This document shows, one piece after another, positions 1 to 8,654 of a stretch of DNA of 64,000 nucleotides (position 1 is its first letter; each line of letters opens with the position of its first letter). This DNA is from CAIQPS01 sp963783835. Its GTDB lineage: Bacteria > Actinomycetota > Thermoleophilia > RBG-16-64-13. The notes beneath the pieces were generated by a model. That model was given only the letters and a program-made list of their open reading frames with translations. It searched no databases and had not been told where the DNA came from. The stretch spans positions 124,001 to 188,000 of the forward strand of contig CAWAOX010000015.1 in NCBI GenBank assembly GCA_963783835.1, in the 5' to 3' direction. The position numbers and the translations under genes are program-made.

Positions 1-78
1 GGCCAGTATCAGAGCGCCCACCTGGAGCCCTATATCGATCCACTTTTCCCGGGTGAAGCGGCTGCGTGGCTCAGGCAT
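1..78 (-). CDS. ABC transporter permease, N-terminal fragment (runs off the window)
   Basis: The minus strand opens an ATG at 78 that overlaps the end of the ATPase gene (ATGCCTGA) and reads 26 codons, starting MPEPRSRFTREKW and ending in hydrophobic GLQVGALILA, without a stop before the window edge. In BMP-type nucleoside/sugar importers the permease genes follow the ATPase, so this is inferred to be the first permease. Only the cytoplasmic N-terminus and the start of the first membrane helix are visible, so the assignment rests on position and overlap. Confidence 0.65.
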   Translation of the reverse strand, partial: MPEPRSRFTREKWIDIGLQVGALILA

Positions 79-1564
79 CAGGGCCCCCTCCATCGCCACC
101 CGCTATGTCGCGGCCGCCTATGAGGTGCCCGAGTTGGTCGACGCTTGTGCTCGCGGCGTCGAGCGGGCCGGAAACCTTGCCGGCGAAGAACACCAGGATC
201 CGGTCGCTGTAGCGGAGCAGTTCATCCAGGTCGCTGGACGTGAAGATGATCGCGCCTCCCAGGTTGCAGCGCTCCTTCAACTTGGTCCACAGGTAGATGA
301 CCGATTCGATGTCCAGCCCCCGCGTGGGTTGCTCCAGCAGCATGACCTTGGCGCCCGGCCTGACGAGGGCGAGCAGCGCCCGCTGTTGGTTCCCGCCGGA
401 GAGGGACTCCACCGGGCTGGCCGGCGTCCCCTTGATGTTGTACTCGGCTATGCGCGCCTGTGCCAGCCTCCGGCCGCTCTCCCGGTCGATGAAGAGGCCC
501 GGCTTTCTCTGGGTAAGGAGGAAGTGGTCGGTGAGCGATAGCCCGGGGATGAGGCCCTCCTCCAATCGGGAGGCAGGCACATACGCGATCCCCTTCTTCT
601 TGCACTGGTGATAGTTCCTGCCGGCCAAGTCGGCTCCGTCAAGATAGATGTGGCCGCCCGTGGTCGGGATCAAGCCGGCGCAGGCGCGCAGGAACATGCT
701 CTGCCCGCTGCCCTCCATCCCCGCCAACCCTATGGTCTCGCCGGCGCGGACGTCGAGATCGACCGCGCCGAGCGTGATGCGGCCGTGCTCGGCGCTCATG
801 CCCGCCACCCGGAAGAGACTGTCTCCGGGCGCGCAGGACGTTCGCTCCCCGGGGGACACCTCCCGCTCGAACATCATGGAGACGAGGCGGTCGACCTGGA
901 ACGGCGGTAGGGCCTCACCGATAAGCCGGCCCTGCCGGAGTACCGCGACCCGCGTGCAAAGATCCTGCACCTCCTCGAGCTTGTGGGACACGAAGAGGAC
1001 GGTCATACCCTGCGCGGCGAGGCGGCGGAGCGTGCCGAAAAGCTGCTCGCGCTGTGTGGCGCTGATCCCGGTGGTAGGCTCGTCGAGGATGAGCACGCGC
1101 GCCCCGAGCCACAGAAGGCGCAGAAGCTCGAGTTGCTGGCGCTCGCCCACCGTAAGAGACTCGACGTCGGCCTTGAGGTCGATGGCCAACCCCAGCGACG
1201 CGCCCAATTCGGCGACCGCTTTTGCTGCCTCCGCCCGCCGGGGGATGAGCCGCCCGGGCGCGCCGATGAGCAGGTTGTCAACGACGCGCATGGGGGGGAA
1301 GTCCAGAGGGTCCTGGTGCAGCATGCCCACGCCGTGGTGGATGGCGTCGGCCGGAGAGCGCATGGCGACGACCCTGCCGTCGAGCACTATCTCCCCGCTG
1401 TCGGCAGGCTGGAACCCGGACAAGATCTTCATCAGGGTGCTCTTGCCGGCCCCGTTCTCGCCCAGGATGCCCTGGATGGTTCCCGCGGGCACGGAGAGAG
1501 TGATGCCGTCGTTGGCTTTGACCGGGCCGAAATGCTTGCGGATATCTCTGACCTGTACTTCCAC
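71..1564 (-). CDS. Sugar/nucleoside ABC transporter ATP-binding protein (two-domain, RbsA/MglA type)
   Basis: A 497-residue protein with two ABC cassettes, the usual length for RbsA/MglA/NupA-like ATPases. The N-terminal cassette has Walker A GENGAGKST near residue 35, a signature around LTVGERQQ, and Walker B VLILDEPTTG. The C-terminal cassette has a degenerate P-loop (GMEGSGQS), signature LSGGNQQ and a Walker-B-like VMLLEQPTRG. A modified second site is normal in this family. It powers uptake of the ligand bound by the BMP lipoprotein encoded just upstream and overlaps the permease gene by 8 bases. The substrate is not readable from the ATPase; BMP-type receptors mostly bind purine nucleosides. 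Confidence 0.93.
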   Translation of the reverse strand: MEVQVRDIRKHFGPVKANDGITLSVPAGTIQGILGENGAGKSTLMKILSGFQPADSGEIVLDGRVVAMRSPADAIHHGVGMLHQDPLDFPPMRVVDNLLIGAPGRLIPRRAEAAKAVAELGASLGLAIDLKADVESLTVGERQQLELLRLLWLGARVLILDEPTTGISATQREQLFGTLRRLAAQGMTVLFVSHKLEEVQDLCTRVAVLRQGRLIGEALPPFQVDRLVSMMFEREVSPGERTSCAPGDSLFRVAGMSAEHGRITLGAVDLDVRAGETIGLAGMEGSGQSMFLRACAGLIPTTGGHIYLDGADLAGRNYHQCKKKGIAYVPASRLEEGLIPGLSLTDHFLLTQRKPGLFIDRESGRRLAQARIAEYNIKGTPASPVESLSGGNQQRALLALVRPGAKVMLLEQPTRGLDIESVIYLWTKLKERCNLGGAIIFTSSDLDELLRYSDRILVFFAGKVSGPLDAASTSVDQLGHLIGGRDIAGGDGGGPDA

Positions 1565-1609
1565 CCTAACTCCGGCCCGGTGCTGTTCTGCGACGCTCGG
1601 TAGAACCAG

Positions 1610-1638
1610 AAAGGGGAGACCGGGACGGTCTCCCCTTT
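1610..1638 (-). terminator. Hairpin between receptor and ATPase genes
   Basis: Two perfect 12-base arms (AAAGGGGAGACC / GGTCTCCCCTTT) surround a 5-base loop, with no long T-run. It lies between the BMP lipoprotein and the ATPase in a co-directional operon. Such hairpins commonly stabilise the receptor message or partly terminate, so that the receptor is made in excess. Similar hairpins follow the other two receptor genes of this window. Confidence 0.6.
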
Positions 1639-1670
1639 CCTGGATCCATTCTCAGACTACGCGACTGACT

Positions 1671-2993
1671 CTAGTCGGATACGCTCTGGCCTTCCATGCC
1701 CTCGAGGAGCTGGGGCATGTACCAGATCTGCTGCGGGGTGGCTTCGACCCCGTCGGCGAGGAACGCGGTCCCGTCTTGCAGATTGAGCGGGCCCTTCCAG
1801 AGGTTCAGGCCGCCGGCGAGGGCTTTGATGAACTCGTCGACCTTAGCCGATGCATCGGCGGAGAGGCCTTCGCCCTTCTTGAAGCCCACGATGGAGGTGT
1901 CGGGATTGTTGATGTCGGTCCAGTCGGGAGCGACCCAGTTCCAGAAGCTGGTCCATTTGCCGTCGCGAGCGGCCGTGACGGCCTTCAGGTATTCCGGTCC
2001 CCAGTTGAAGAACGGGACACCGAGAGCGACCGTGGGGGCTTCATCAAGCGAGCCGATGAAGTCGTAGGGCACGGCCCACACCTGCTTGCCGGAGGCCGCG
2101 AGTTTGCCGGCTTCGACCAGGGCTTCCGTCGTGTCGATACCGGACACGACCACGTCATAGCCGGAGTTGAAGAAGTTGTCGGCCACTTGGGTGGGATCGG
2201 AGGTGACCCCCGGGATGTTGAACCAGAAGCCGATCCAGTTGACGGTGAACTTGAGATCCTTGGGGTCCTTCTTGAGGTATTCGGTCCACGCGTACCGGGC
2301 GCCAAGGTATACGGAAGCGGCCAAGCGGCGGGTCTCGTCGTTGATCAGCGGGCCGAGGTAACCGATCTTGCCGGTCTGGGTGGTGAGAGCGGCGGCGGCG
2401 CCGGCGATCATCTTGCCGTATTCCATCTGGCCCATGATGTTGCTCAAGTTGGGCAGGTTCTGGTAGTCCTTGCCGTCCTTCCAGGCGCTGTCACCAGAGG
2501 TGAACTGGACCGGGATATCAGGGTGGGCCTTCGCGAAAGCGACAGCGCCGTCCTTCATGTCGTCAGACGTGAAGAAGATCATCTGGGCACCCTGGTTCAG
2601 CAGGTCTTCGGCCAGCTGCTCCGGCGTGGTACCCGGGCGGTCGGCGGAGTTCACCTTGTCGACGTAGATCATCTTGGCTCCGGGGAGCTTGGATTCGACG
2701 TAGGTGCCGCCTTCGTAGTTGGCCTGGCTCCAGCCGCGGTCGTTATAGGGGCCCACGAACAGCATACCGAACGTGAACTCCTTGTCCATGGCGGCGGCGG
2801 TGGTGGTCGTCTCGGCTGGTGCAGCGGTGGTCTCGGTGGTGGCCGGCGCGGCTGTAGTCGCGGTGGTGGCCGGGGCAGCGGCCGTCGTGGTGGTCGTTTC
2901 GCCACCGCAGGCAGCGGCGAACAGACCGACGGCTACGAGCAGCAGCACGAGTGCGCTGCAGAGAATGACACGGCGTGATCGGGATACAGGCAT
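1671..2993 (-). CDS. BMP-family substrate-binding lipoprotein
   Basis: Extracytoplasmic receptor of the adjacent ABC importer. From the ATG at 2993 (preceded by GAGGTG) it is 440 residues: a positively charged start, a hydrophobic stretch, lipobox FAAAC (Cys29), then about 40 residues of Thr/Ala/Pro repeats forming a flexible tether, then the receptor from about residue 70. The stretch GMLFVGPYNDRGWSQANYEG is typical of the Bmp/PnrA family that binds nucleosides or related ligands. A GTG four codons upstream is an alternative start. The ~200-base leader up to serA shows no gene. ATPase and permease follow on the same strand. Ligand unknown. Confidence 0.9.
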   Translation of the reverse strand: MPVSRSRRVILCSALVLLLVAVGLFAAACGGETTTTTAAAPATTATTAAPATTETTAAPAETTTTAAAMDKEFTFGMLFVGPYNDRGWSQANYEGGTYVESKLPGAKMIYVDKVNSADRPGTTPEQLAEDLLNQGAQMIFFTSDDMKDGAVAFAKAHPDIPVQFTSGDSAWKDGKDYQNLPNLSNIMGQMEYGKMIAGAAAALTTQTGKIGYLGPLINDETRRLAASVYLGARYAWTEYLKKDPKDLKFTVNWIGFWFNIPGVTSDPTQVADNFFNSGYDVVVSGIDTTEALVEAGKLAASGKQVWAVPYDFIGSLDEAPTVALGVPFFNWGPEYLKAVTAARDGKWTSFWNWVAPDWTDINNPDTSIVGFKKGEGLSADASAKVDEFIKALAGGLNLWKGPLNLQDGTAFLADGVEATPQQIWYMPQLLEGMEGQSVSD

Positions 2994-3196
2994 TGTGGGT
3001 CGCACCTCACACTTCTAGTTATGGACAACGCCAAAGAATCACAACGGGCAGCGGCAAGCGCCGAATGATGCTCGGTGGCCCCTCCTTTCATCCTTTCTCC
3101 CGGCGCGCGCATCCCATAAGGCAATCGCCTCGGGAGGCTGAGCCATTCTAATCACTTCGAGGCCCTCTGTTCTAGAGTCTGGAACGAGGTTCGCGG

Positions 3197-4822
3197 TCAG
3201 AAGTTGATGATCTTCATCTCGTAGATCTCGTCCATCTCGAGACACCGGTCTATCGCCTCTTGGGGGACGTCGTTATCGAGACCCAGGACCATGATCGAAT
3301 CGCGTGAGACATTGCTGTCGCCGCTCGACGTCACCATCCGGGAGATGTTCACGCCGTACTCGCCCATGATCGTCCCCACACGGCCTATGACGCCGGGGAC
3401 GTTCTTGTGAGGAACGTAGGCTATCCTGCCCTCGGGCACGAACACGATGGGGAACTCGCCGATCTGCACGATCCTGGGGTGCGTGCGTTCGAGCACGGTG
3501 CCCGCGATGACGAACTCCCGGTCTTCGCCTTCGGTCACGATGAGCCGGATCAAGTTGCGGTAGTCGCCGCTCTCCTGAGAGATCGTTTCGCGCACCTGGA
3601 TGCCCGTCTGCTCGGCGAGCAGCCCGGCGTTGACGAAGTTGACCGTACCGGAGGCCATGATGCCCTCGAGTATGCTCTTCAGGGCGAGCAGTGAAAGGAT
3701 CCGGGCGTCTTCGGGCTCGTCGATCTCCTTGCCGGCGAATACCGTCTCGACCCGCTTGACGCTCTCCCGCCTGATCTGCCGGTAGATCGTGCCCATCTGC
3801 TCGGCGAGCCGGATGAAGGCCTGCAGCTTGACGAACGTCTCGGCCGAGAGTGCCGGCATGTTGACGGCGTTCTTGACGATCTGGCCACGAAGCCCGCCGA
3901 TGACTTCCTCGATCACCTCTTCGCCCACCCGCCTCGACGCCTCCAGAGTCGAGGCGCCCAGATGCGGCGTGCCGACCACAGTGTCAAACTCGTAGAGCGG
4001 ACTGCTTTCCTGCGGCTCGTGGACCCAGGTATCGACCCCCAGAGATGCTATGTGACCCGATTTCATCGCCCGGTAGAGGGCTTCCTCGCTGAAGAGGCCC
4101 CCGCGGGCACAGTTGACGAGGCGCACGCCCGGCTTCATCATCGCGATCTGCTTGTCGCCGATCATGTTGAGCGTCTCTTTGGTGCGCGGCGTGTGGATGG
4201 TTATGAAGTCCGACTCGCGCAGGAGTTCCTCAAGCGTTTCTTTTCTCTCCACGTTCAGATTGCTGAACCGCGAATAGGGGATGTAGGGGTCGTATGCGGT
4301 CACCCGCATGGCGAAGCCGCGGGCGCGCTGGGCGACCAGGCTGCCGATACGGCCCAGTCCGATGATGCCGAGCGTCTTGGCGTAGAGCTCGCTGCCTTCG
4401 AACTGCTTGCGTCCCCACGCGCCGCTCTTGATGAAACGGTCGGCCCAGGGGATGTTGCGGCTGCTGGCCAGAAGCAGGCCCATCGTATGCTCCGCTGCCG
4501 ACACGATGTTGCTCTCAGGGGTGTTGCAGACGATGACCCCCTTCTGCGTTGCGTAGGGGACATCGATGTTGTCGAGCCCGGAACCGGCCCGTCCGACGAT
4601 GCGCAGGTTGATCGCTGCATCGAGCAGGCTCTTGTCGATGAGCGTCTCGCTCCGCACGATGATGCCATGGTACGCGGGGATGATCTCGAGGAGTTGCTCG
4701 TGGCTCAGACCGTACTTGACATCGACCCGGCAGGCCGCCGCCAACAGAGGGATGATCTCCTCGTCCATGAGTTCCGCGACGAGCACCCTCGATTCTGCGA
4801 GATCGTCCAACCCTGCCTCCAT
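3197..4822 (-). CDS. serA: D-3-phosphoglycerate dehydrogenase
   Basis: First step of serine synthesis: oxidation of 3-phosphoglycerate to 3-phosphohydroxypyruvate with NAD. At 541 residues it is the long form with substrate domain, Rossmann domain (GLGRIG in the middle of a D-2-hydroxyacid dehydrogenase signature), an intervening allosteric substrate-binding domain and a C-terminal ACT domain (VPGVIGRVGTIMGEYGVNIS) expected to sense serine. The active-site His appears in PHLGAST. The ATG at 4822 lacks a clear ribosome site; a TTG four codons in (4810) is preceded by GGAGG and may be the true start. It is an isolated gene between the importer and the grx/ftr operon. Confidence 0.95.
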   Translation of the reverse strand: MEAGLDDLAESRVLVAELMDEEIIPLLAAACRVDVKYGLSHEQLLEIIPAYHGIIVRSETLIDKSLLDAAINLRIVGRAGSGLDNIDVPYATQKGVIVCNTPESNIVSAAEHTMGLLLASSRNIPWADRFIKSGAWGRKQFEGSELYAKTLGIIGLGRIGSLVAQRARGFAMRVTAYDPYIPYSRFSNLNVERKETLEELLRESDFITIHTPRTKETLNMIGDKQIAMMKPGVRLVNCARGGLFSEEALYRAMKSGHIASLGVDTWVHEPQESSPLYEFDTVVGTPHLGASTLEASRRVGEEVIEEVIGGLRGQIVKNAVNMPALSAETFVKLQAFIRLAEQMGTIYRQIRRESVKRVETVFAGKEIDEPEDARILSLLALKSILEGIMASGTVNFVNAGLLAEQTGIQVRETISQESGDYRNLIRLIVTEGEDREFVIAGTVLERTHPRIVQIGEFPIVFVPEGRIAYVPHKNVPGVIGRVGTIMGEYGVNISRMVTSSGDSNVSRDSIMVLGLDNDVPQEAIDRCLEMDEIYEMKIINF

Positions 4823-4935
4823 TGCGTGACGCGTGACGGCCCCCGTGCCCTCTCTCCCGGCGGGTATCTAGGCTAACACAAGGGCGCGGAGGCATTCCAC
4901 AGCGTGCGGCCTGCCCGCGGGCAAGGGCAGGGACC

Positions 4936-4979
4936 AAAAAACGGCGCGGAGGGCCGAGAAGCAGGCCCGCCGCGCCGTT
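4936..4979 (-). terminator. Rho-independent terminator of the grx-ftr operon
   Basis: Read on the minus strand, a 10-base stem (AACGGCGCGG / CCGCGCCGTT) with an inner GGCC/GGCC pairing is followed by TTTTTT. It lies about 30 bases after the stop of the ferredoxin:thioredoxin reductase gene. Confidence 0.85.
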
Positions 4980-5009
4980 CAGAATCGGCCTAACGCCCGG
5001 GGGTGAGAC

Positions 5010-5369
5010 TCAGGCGTCCCCGCCCGGCCAGCGCGAGTAGAGGACGCGTTCGATCGGACGCCGCTCGGGTACCGGCACGTTCGGCACCTTCCCCTCGTTC
5101 CATTCCTTCGAGACATAGAGGTTGCAGTAGCAGCTTCCGTACTCCTTCACGTCCGGCTCCCGGTAGTCGCACGGACAGATGATGTCCCGGTCTGCTTCGC
5201 GGTCTCTGGTTGCCAGGCGGCAGGGGCAGCACATGTAGCCATAGCGGTCCTTGTTGGTCAACAGACCCTCGAGGAGCGGCATGGTGAGCTCCTGGTTCTT
5301 GTTGAAGTAGTACCCCTTGGCCTCGTTGACCTTCTTCAGCCGTTCGTAGAGTTCCTCCGCCGCGCTCAC
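5010..5369 (-). CDS. Ferredoxin:thioredoxin reductase catalytic-subunit-like protein
   Basis: A 119-residue protein matching the catalytic (beta) subunit of ferredoxin:thioredoxin reductase. That enzyme passes electrons from ferredoxin through a [4Fe-4S] cluster and an adjacent disulfide to reduce a thioredoxin-like partner. The Cys pattern is CPC (48-50), CPC (65-67) and CYC (80-82), the three CxC motifs of the family with slightly different spacing from plant enzymes. There is no variable (alpha) subunit nearby, as in many anaerobes and archaea. Its start overlaps the stop of the glutaredoxin gene by 4 bases, so the glutaredoxin is the likely partner. A strong terminator follows. Confidence 0.88.
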   Translation of the reverse strand: MSAAEELYERLKKVNEAKGYYFNKNQELTMPLLEGLLTNKDRYGYMCCPCRLATRDREADRDIICPCDYREPDVKEYGSCYCNLYVSKEWNEGKVPNVPVPERRPIERVLYSRWPGGDA

Positions 5370-5620
5370 AGCCCCAACGCCTCCAGAATCTCGACCTCAC
5401 GGTAGCCGATTATCACCTTGTCCCCGATGATTACAGTAGGAAAGGCCGCCTGAGGATTCACCTTGCGGACCTCTTCTATCGTCTTGCTCATTTCGTCGCG
5501 GGGGAGAAGGTCCACATCGACGAAGTCGTACTGGACGTTGTGAGCGTCCAGGAACCTCTTGGTATTCCTGCAGTGGCCGCAGGTGCTGAGCGCATAGAGA
5601 AAGACCTTGGGTTGATCCAT
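5366..5620 (-). CDS. Glutaredoxin-family redox protein
   Basis: An 84-residue protein beginning MDQPKVFLYALSTCGHC: a thioredoxin fold with a TCGHC active site at the end of the first strand and a cis-Pro (AAFPTVII) later, as in glutaredoxins and NrdH redoxins. The ATG at 5620 is preceded by AAGGTGAG at good spacing; a longer upstream frame is possible but not needed. It is translationally coupled to the ferredoxin:thioredoxin reductase subunit, suggesting a ferredoxin-driven disulfide relay rather than a glutathione system. No glutathione genes are seen in the window. Confidence 0.88.
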   Translation of the reverse strand: MDQPKVFLYALSTCGHCRNTKRFLDAHNVQYDFVDVDLLPRDEMSKTIEEVRKVNPQAAFPTVIIGDKVIIGYREVEILEALGL

Positions 5621-5795
5621 GTTCTCACCTTTCAAATGTCCGGAGGACGTCTTCTCATAGTCTACTTCGCAAACACCATACCCGTCGATGGGTGCCAACA
5701 TGCATCTGCAAGTCCGGGATAAAATGACGGATGAATACTGCCCGACCACTTAAGCCCGCCGAAGGGATAGACGTGAAGCATGGATCCGTGCGCCG

Positions 5796-7139
5796 GTGAA
5801 GCCTAACCCGGGCGAAACGAAGCCGCTCTGTACGGGGCGGTCCGCGCGGCGCCGCGCCCGGCGGCTCATGGTCTTCGGCTTCGGTCTCGTGATTGCCGCA
5901 GTCCTGCTGGCCGGCGCCCAGGCGCAGGCCGTCACCGGCTCGGCTCAGCCCTCTCTGGCTGCCGAGGCTGAGGGAAGCTATGAAGAGGCTATCGAGGCTC
6001 TCGCGCTGAGGGGGATCGCGAACCGCCCGGCAGATCGTTCCTATGTCCCCACCGACATCGTCACCAGGGCACAGATGGCGGTCTACGTGGCTCGGGCCCT
6101 TCAGCTGACCGATTGCCAGTTCGGCGACTTCATGGATGTGGAACGGGGGGATTGGGGGTTCGGCGAGATAGGAGCCGTGCATAGAGCGCGACTGATGGAC
6201 GGTACTTCCCTTCTGACCTTCTCGCCTGACCGACCTGTTTCGCGCCAGGAAGCGGCGGCCCTACTGGTGGCCGCCCTTCGCTATTCGGTAGCGAAGCAAG
6301 GGGCCGAGATCGACGATTCGCTCACCCCCTATCACATCAATGCCTGGCTGGCCGGTTTCAAGGACAGGGGTCTCATAAGCCCCGAGTATGTCACCGATGT
6401 TGCCATCGCCCATCGGGTGGGTCTGCTCGACGCCCCCTCCGAAGGCTGGCTCTTTCCTTCGCTCACTCTGACTCATAACGAACTGGCCCCCATGCTCGAG
6501 CGGGCCTTCCTCGAGCGTGTCGCGACGGGGGCTCTCCCTCCCGCGGCGATCGACCCCGTCGACGCGTACCCCAAGCTGTCTCGAGGCGCCAACGGCCCCC
6601 TGGTGATGCTGCTGGAGTCGAGGTTGGCGGCGCTCCATTACCCTTGTGGCCCGATCGATGGGAAGTACGACAACCGCACCCGAGACGCGGTCCTGGCCTT
6701 CGAGAAGTACGAGCGGTTGAAGCGGACCGGGGTGGTGGCAGACCAGGTCTGGCAGCACTTGTTCGTGGCCACGGCTCCCACGCCTGTCTACGAGAAGAGC
6801 GGACGGCGGGTGGAGGTGGACCTGACCAGGCAAGTACTCATGATGGTCGTTGACAACGAGGTCGTCATGACCATTCACGTGTCAACGGGGAAATATGGCA
6901 CCCCCACCGGCGAGTGGCGCATCCGCACGCGAACCAAGGGCTGGAGGCCTACGTCGCTTGGTCCTGTCTGGTCGCCCAGCTATTTCATGCCCAGGAACGC
7001 CATCCACGGCTATCCGAGCGTCCCGGCGTATCCCGCGAGCCACGGCTGCGTCCGCACCCCCATCTGGGTCCAGAACTCGCTGATCGACCAGATCGAGCTC
7101 GGGATCCCCGTGGACGTCTTCTATAACAAGGCGCGTTAG
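5796..7139 (+). CDS. Secreted L,D-transpeptidase with SLH-like and peptidoglycan-binding domains
   Basis: A 447-residue exported cell-wall enzyme. After a basic N-terminus and a hydrophobic signal (about 25-45) come S-layer-homology-like repeats (about 60-250), a peptidoglycan-binding domain (about 265-325, LSRGANGPLVMLLESRLAAL) and a YkuD L,D-transpeptidase domain. The catalytic stretch SHGCVR has His416 and Cys418. L,D-transpeptidases make 3-3 crosslinks in peptidoglycan or attach proteins to it; the SLH region suggests docking on a wall polymer. The GTG at 5796 is the longest start; an ATG at 5868 just before the hydrophobic segment is also possible. Divergent from glutaredoxin, convergent with cinA. 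Confidence 0.88.
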   Translation: MKPNPGETKPLCTGRSARRRARRLMVFGFGLVIAAVLLAGAQAQAVTGSAQPSLAAEAEGSYEEAIEALALRGIANRPADRSYVPTDIVTRAQMAVYVARALQLTDCQFGDFMDVERGDWGFGEIGAVHRARLMDGTSLLTFSPDRPVSRQEAAALLVAALRYSVAKQGAEIDDSLTPYHINAWLAGFKDRGLISPEYVTDVAIAHRVGLLDAPSEGWLFPSLTLTHNELAPMLERAFLERVATGALPPAAIDPVDAYPKLSRGANGPLVMLLESRLAALHYPCGPIDGKYDNRTRDAVLAFEKYERLKRTGVVADQVWQHLFVATAPTPVYEKSGRRVEVDLTRQVLMMVVDNEVVMTIHVSTGKYGTPTGEWRIRTRTKGWRPTSLGPVWSPSYFMPRNAIHGYPSVPAYPASHGCVRTPIWVQNSLIDQIELGIPVDVFYNKAR

Positions 7140-7183
7140 GCGGGGCAGGTACCAGAGTCGAGGCCGCCGGCCGGAGCTGCCGG

Positions 7184-8437
7184 CTAGACCGTCGCCGATC
7201 CGCGGAGCAACCGGCGGCGCAAGAGGTCCAGGGCGGCGAGAGCGGCGCGTTCCCGTATCTGGTCGCGGCGCCCGAAGAGCCGCAGCCGCTCGACCTCGGT
7301 CACTCCCCTGACGACGCTACCGATGAAGACCAATCCCACCGGCTTATCGTCTGTACCCCCATCGGGGCCGGCCACCCCGGTGGTGGAGAGGGCGCAATCG
7401 GAAGAGAGCAGGCGCATCACCCCTTCCGCCATCGCGCCCGCGACTTCGGCACTCACGGCCCCGTGTTCCGCCAGTAGATCCGGCGGCACGCCCAGCATCG
7501 TGGTCTTGACATTGTCGCCATATGCGGTCACGCCGCCGAGAAAGTAGTCGCTGCTGCCGCGGACGTCGGTGAAACGCTTGCCGACCAGACCGCCCGTGCA
7601 GGACTCCGCCACCGCCACGGTGAGGCCGGCCTCCCGCAGGAGCCTCCCGGCGATCTCGGGCAATCCCGGTCCGTCGACGCCAAGCACCCGGTCGCCGAGG
7701 GCCGAGAGCACCCGTGTCTGGATCTCGTCCAGGCGCCGGCTGCCTTCCGGCGTGGCCGGGCCCCTCAGGATTATGGTCAGTTCTTCGAGGCTGGCCCGCG
7801 TTCCGATCTCGACATCCGAGCCTCGCCAGGGAAGATCCGCCAGCTTCTCGGCGGCCATCGATTCGCCGATGCCGAACACCCTGATCCGTCTCACCGCGTG
7901 CCCGGCTCCCGAGCCCGGCTGGGTCGCGAGCCGTGGTTCGATGGTGCCTTCCCACATCTCCTTGAGCTCCCAGGGGACGCCGGGGAGGGCGACCACGAGG
8001 GTCCCTTGACTCTCCAGGAAGAAGCCGGGAGCGGTGCCGGAGATGGGAATGGCCGTGGCTCCCTGGGGCAACTGCGCCTGCTTGCCGTTGCTCTCGCCCA
8101 TCCTGTGGCCGCCGGCGGCGAAGCGCTTCCTGATCTGCTCGAGCAGGTCCTCGTGATGCTCGAGGGGGATCCCGAGCGCCTCAGCTGTCGCCTCCCGGGT
8201 GAGATCGTCCTCGGTGGGTCCCAGCCCCCCCGAGAGGACCAGCACTTCCGGATGGCGGGTGAGCGCGCCCCGGATGGCTTCTACGATGGCAGCCAGGTCG
8301 TCGGAGACCGAGACGGCGTGTGTCGCGAAGATGCCGAGGTCGAGCAGCCTTTGGCCGAGGTAGACCTGGTTGGTGTTGACGATGTCGCCTCTCAGCAACT
8401 CATCGCCTGTGAAGATCAGTTCGGCATTCCTATCCAT
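7184..8437 (-). CDS. cinA: CinA-family protein (nicotinamide-nucleotide amidase)
   Basis: A 417-residue two-domain CinA protein. The N-terminal MoaB/Mog-like domain (about 1-170; ELIFTGDELLRGDIVNTN and LSGGLGPTEDDLT) is an ADP-ribose/NMN-related phosphatase-like fold in this family. The C-terminal PncC domain (about 255-415; VAVAESCTGGLVG with the catalytic Ser, and STTGVAGPDGG) hydrolyses nicotinamide mononucleotide to nicotinate mononucleotide in pyridine-nucleotide salvage. The ATG at 8437 places the family's conserved start right at the N-terminus; an upstream frame to 8530 adds an unconserved extension. Divergent from the trp operon. Confidence 0.93.
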   Translation of the reverse strand: MDRNAELIFTGDELLRGDIVNTNQVYLGQRLLDLGIFATHAVSVSDDLAAIVEAIRGALTRHPEVLVLSGGLGPTEDDLTREATAEALGIPLEHHEDLLEQIRKRFAAGGHRMGESNGKQAQLPQGATAIPISGTAPGFFLESQGTLVVALPGVPWELKEMWEGTIEPRLATQPGSGAGHAVRRIRVFGIGESMAAEKLADLPWRGSDVEIGTRASLEELTIILRGPATPEGSRRLDEIQTRVLSALGDRVLGVDGPGLPEIAGRLLREAGLTVAVAESCTGGLVGKRFTDVRGSSDYFLGGVTAYGDNVKTTMLGVPPDLLAEHGAVSAEVAGAMAEGVMRLLSSDCALSTTGVAGPDGGTDDKPVGLVFIGSVVRGVTEVERLRLFGRRDQIRERAALAALDLLRRRLLRGSATV

Positions 8438-8528
8438 CGCTCTGGGCGCTCCTGTTCCCTGCGTTGACCGCTTGGCGCGACCCCGTGTATCATACCCGTA
8501 CTGTTCGAAGCTCGACCGAGTGAGAGCC

Positions 8529-8654
8529 ATGACCGCAAGGACGACATACGGGAGATCGGGGCGCTCCGCCGCCCGGTCTTCTTGCGCGGCCGTTGCCGGC
8601 TCTTGCCGCGGTCACGTCGACAGCTTGCAGGCTCGGCATTGGGCGTGGTCCTAG
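8529..8654 (+). CDS. Candidate trp operon leader peptide
   Basis: A 41-codon frame from an ATG preceded by GAGTGAGAG ends in His-Trp-Ala-Trp-Ser-stop (Trp38 and Trp40), followed at once by a 9-bp hairpin (GCCCCTCGC / GCGAGGGGC). It lies in the 330-base gap between cinA and hisI, upstream of the trp genes. Two near-adjacent Trp codons close to the stop of a short frame before a trp operon is the arrangement of a ribosome-stalling leader. No U-rich terminator is visible, so attenuation is an inference; at this GC content the frame could be chance. Confidence 0.4.
   Translation: MTARTTYGRSGRSAARSSCAAVAGSCRGHVDSLQARHWAWS

Noticed and set aside
2820..2900. Tandem repeat array or CRISPR-like structure in the Thr/Ala codons
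   Set aside because: It is a low-complexity linker of the lipoprotein with imperfect codon repeats. The same type of linker occurs in the LivK and DctP lipoproteins. No CRISPR array was seen anywhere in the window.
648..2978. A 776-codon plus-strand frame opposite the importer genes
   Set aside because: It is the complement of the BMP lipoprotein and ATPase genes, with composition typical of an antisense shadow in GC-rich DNA. Many similar long antisense frames (for example opposite trpE, large subunits 1-3 and uvrB) were rejected for the same reason.
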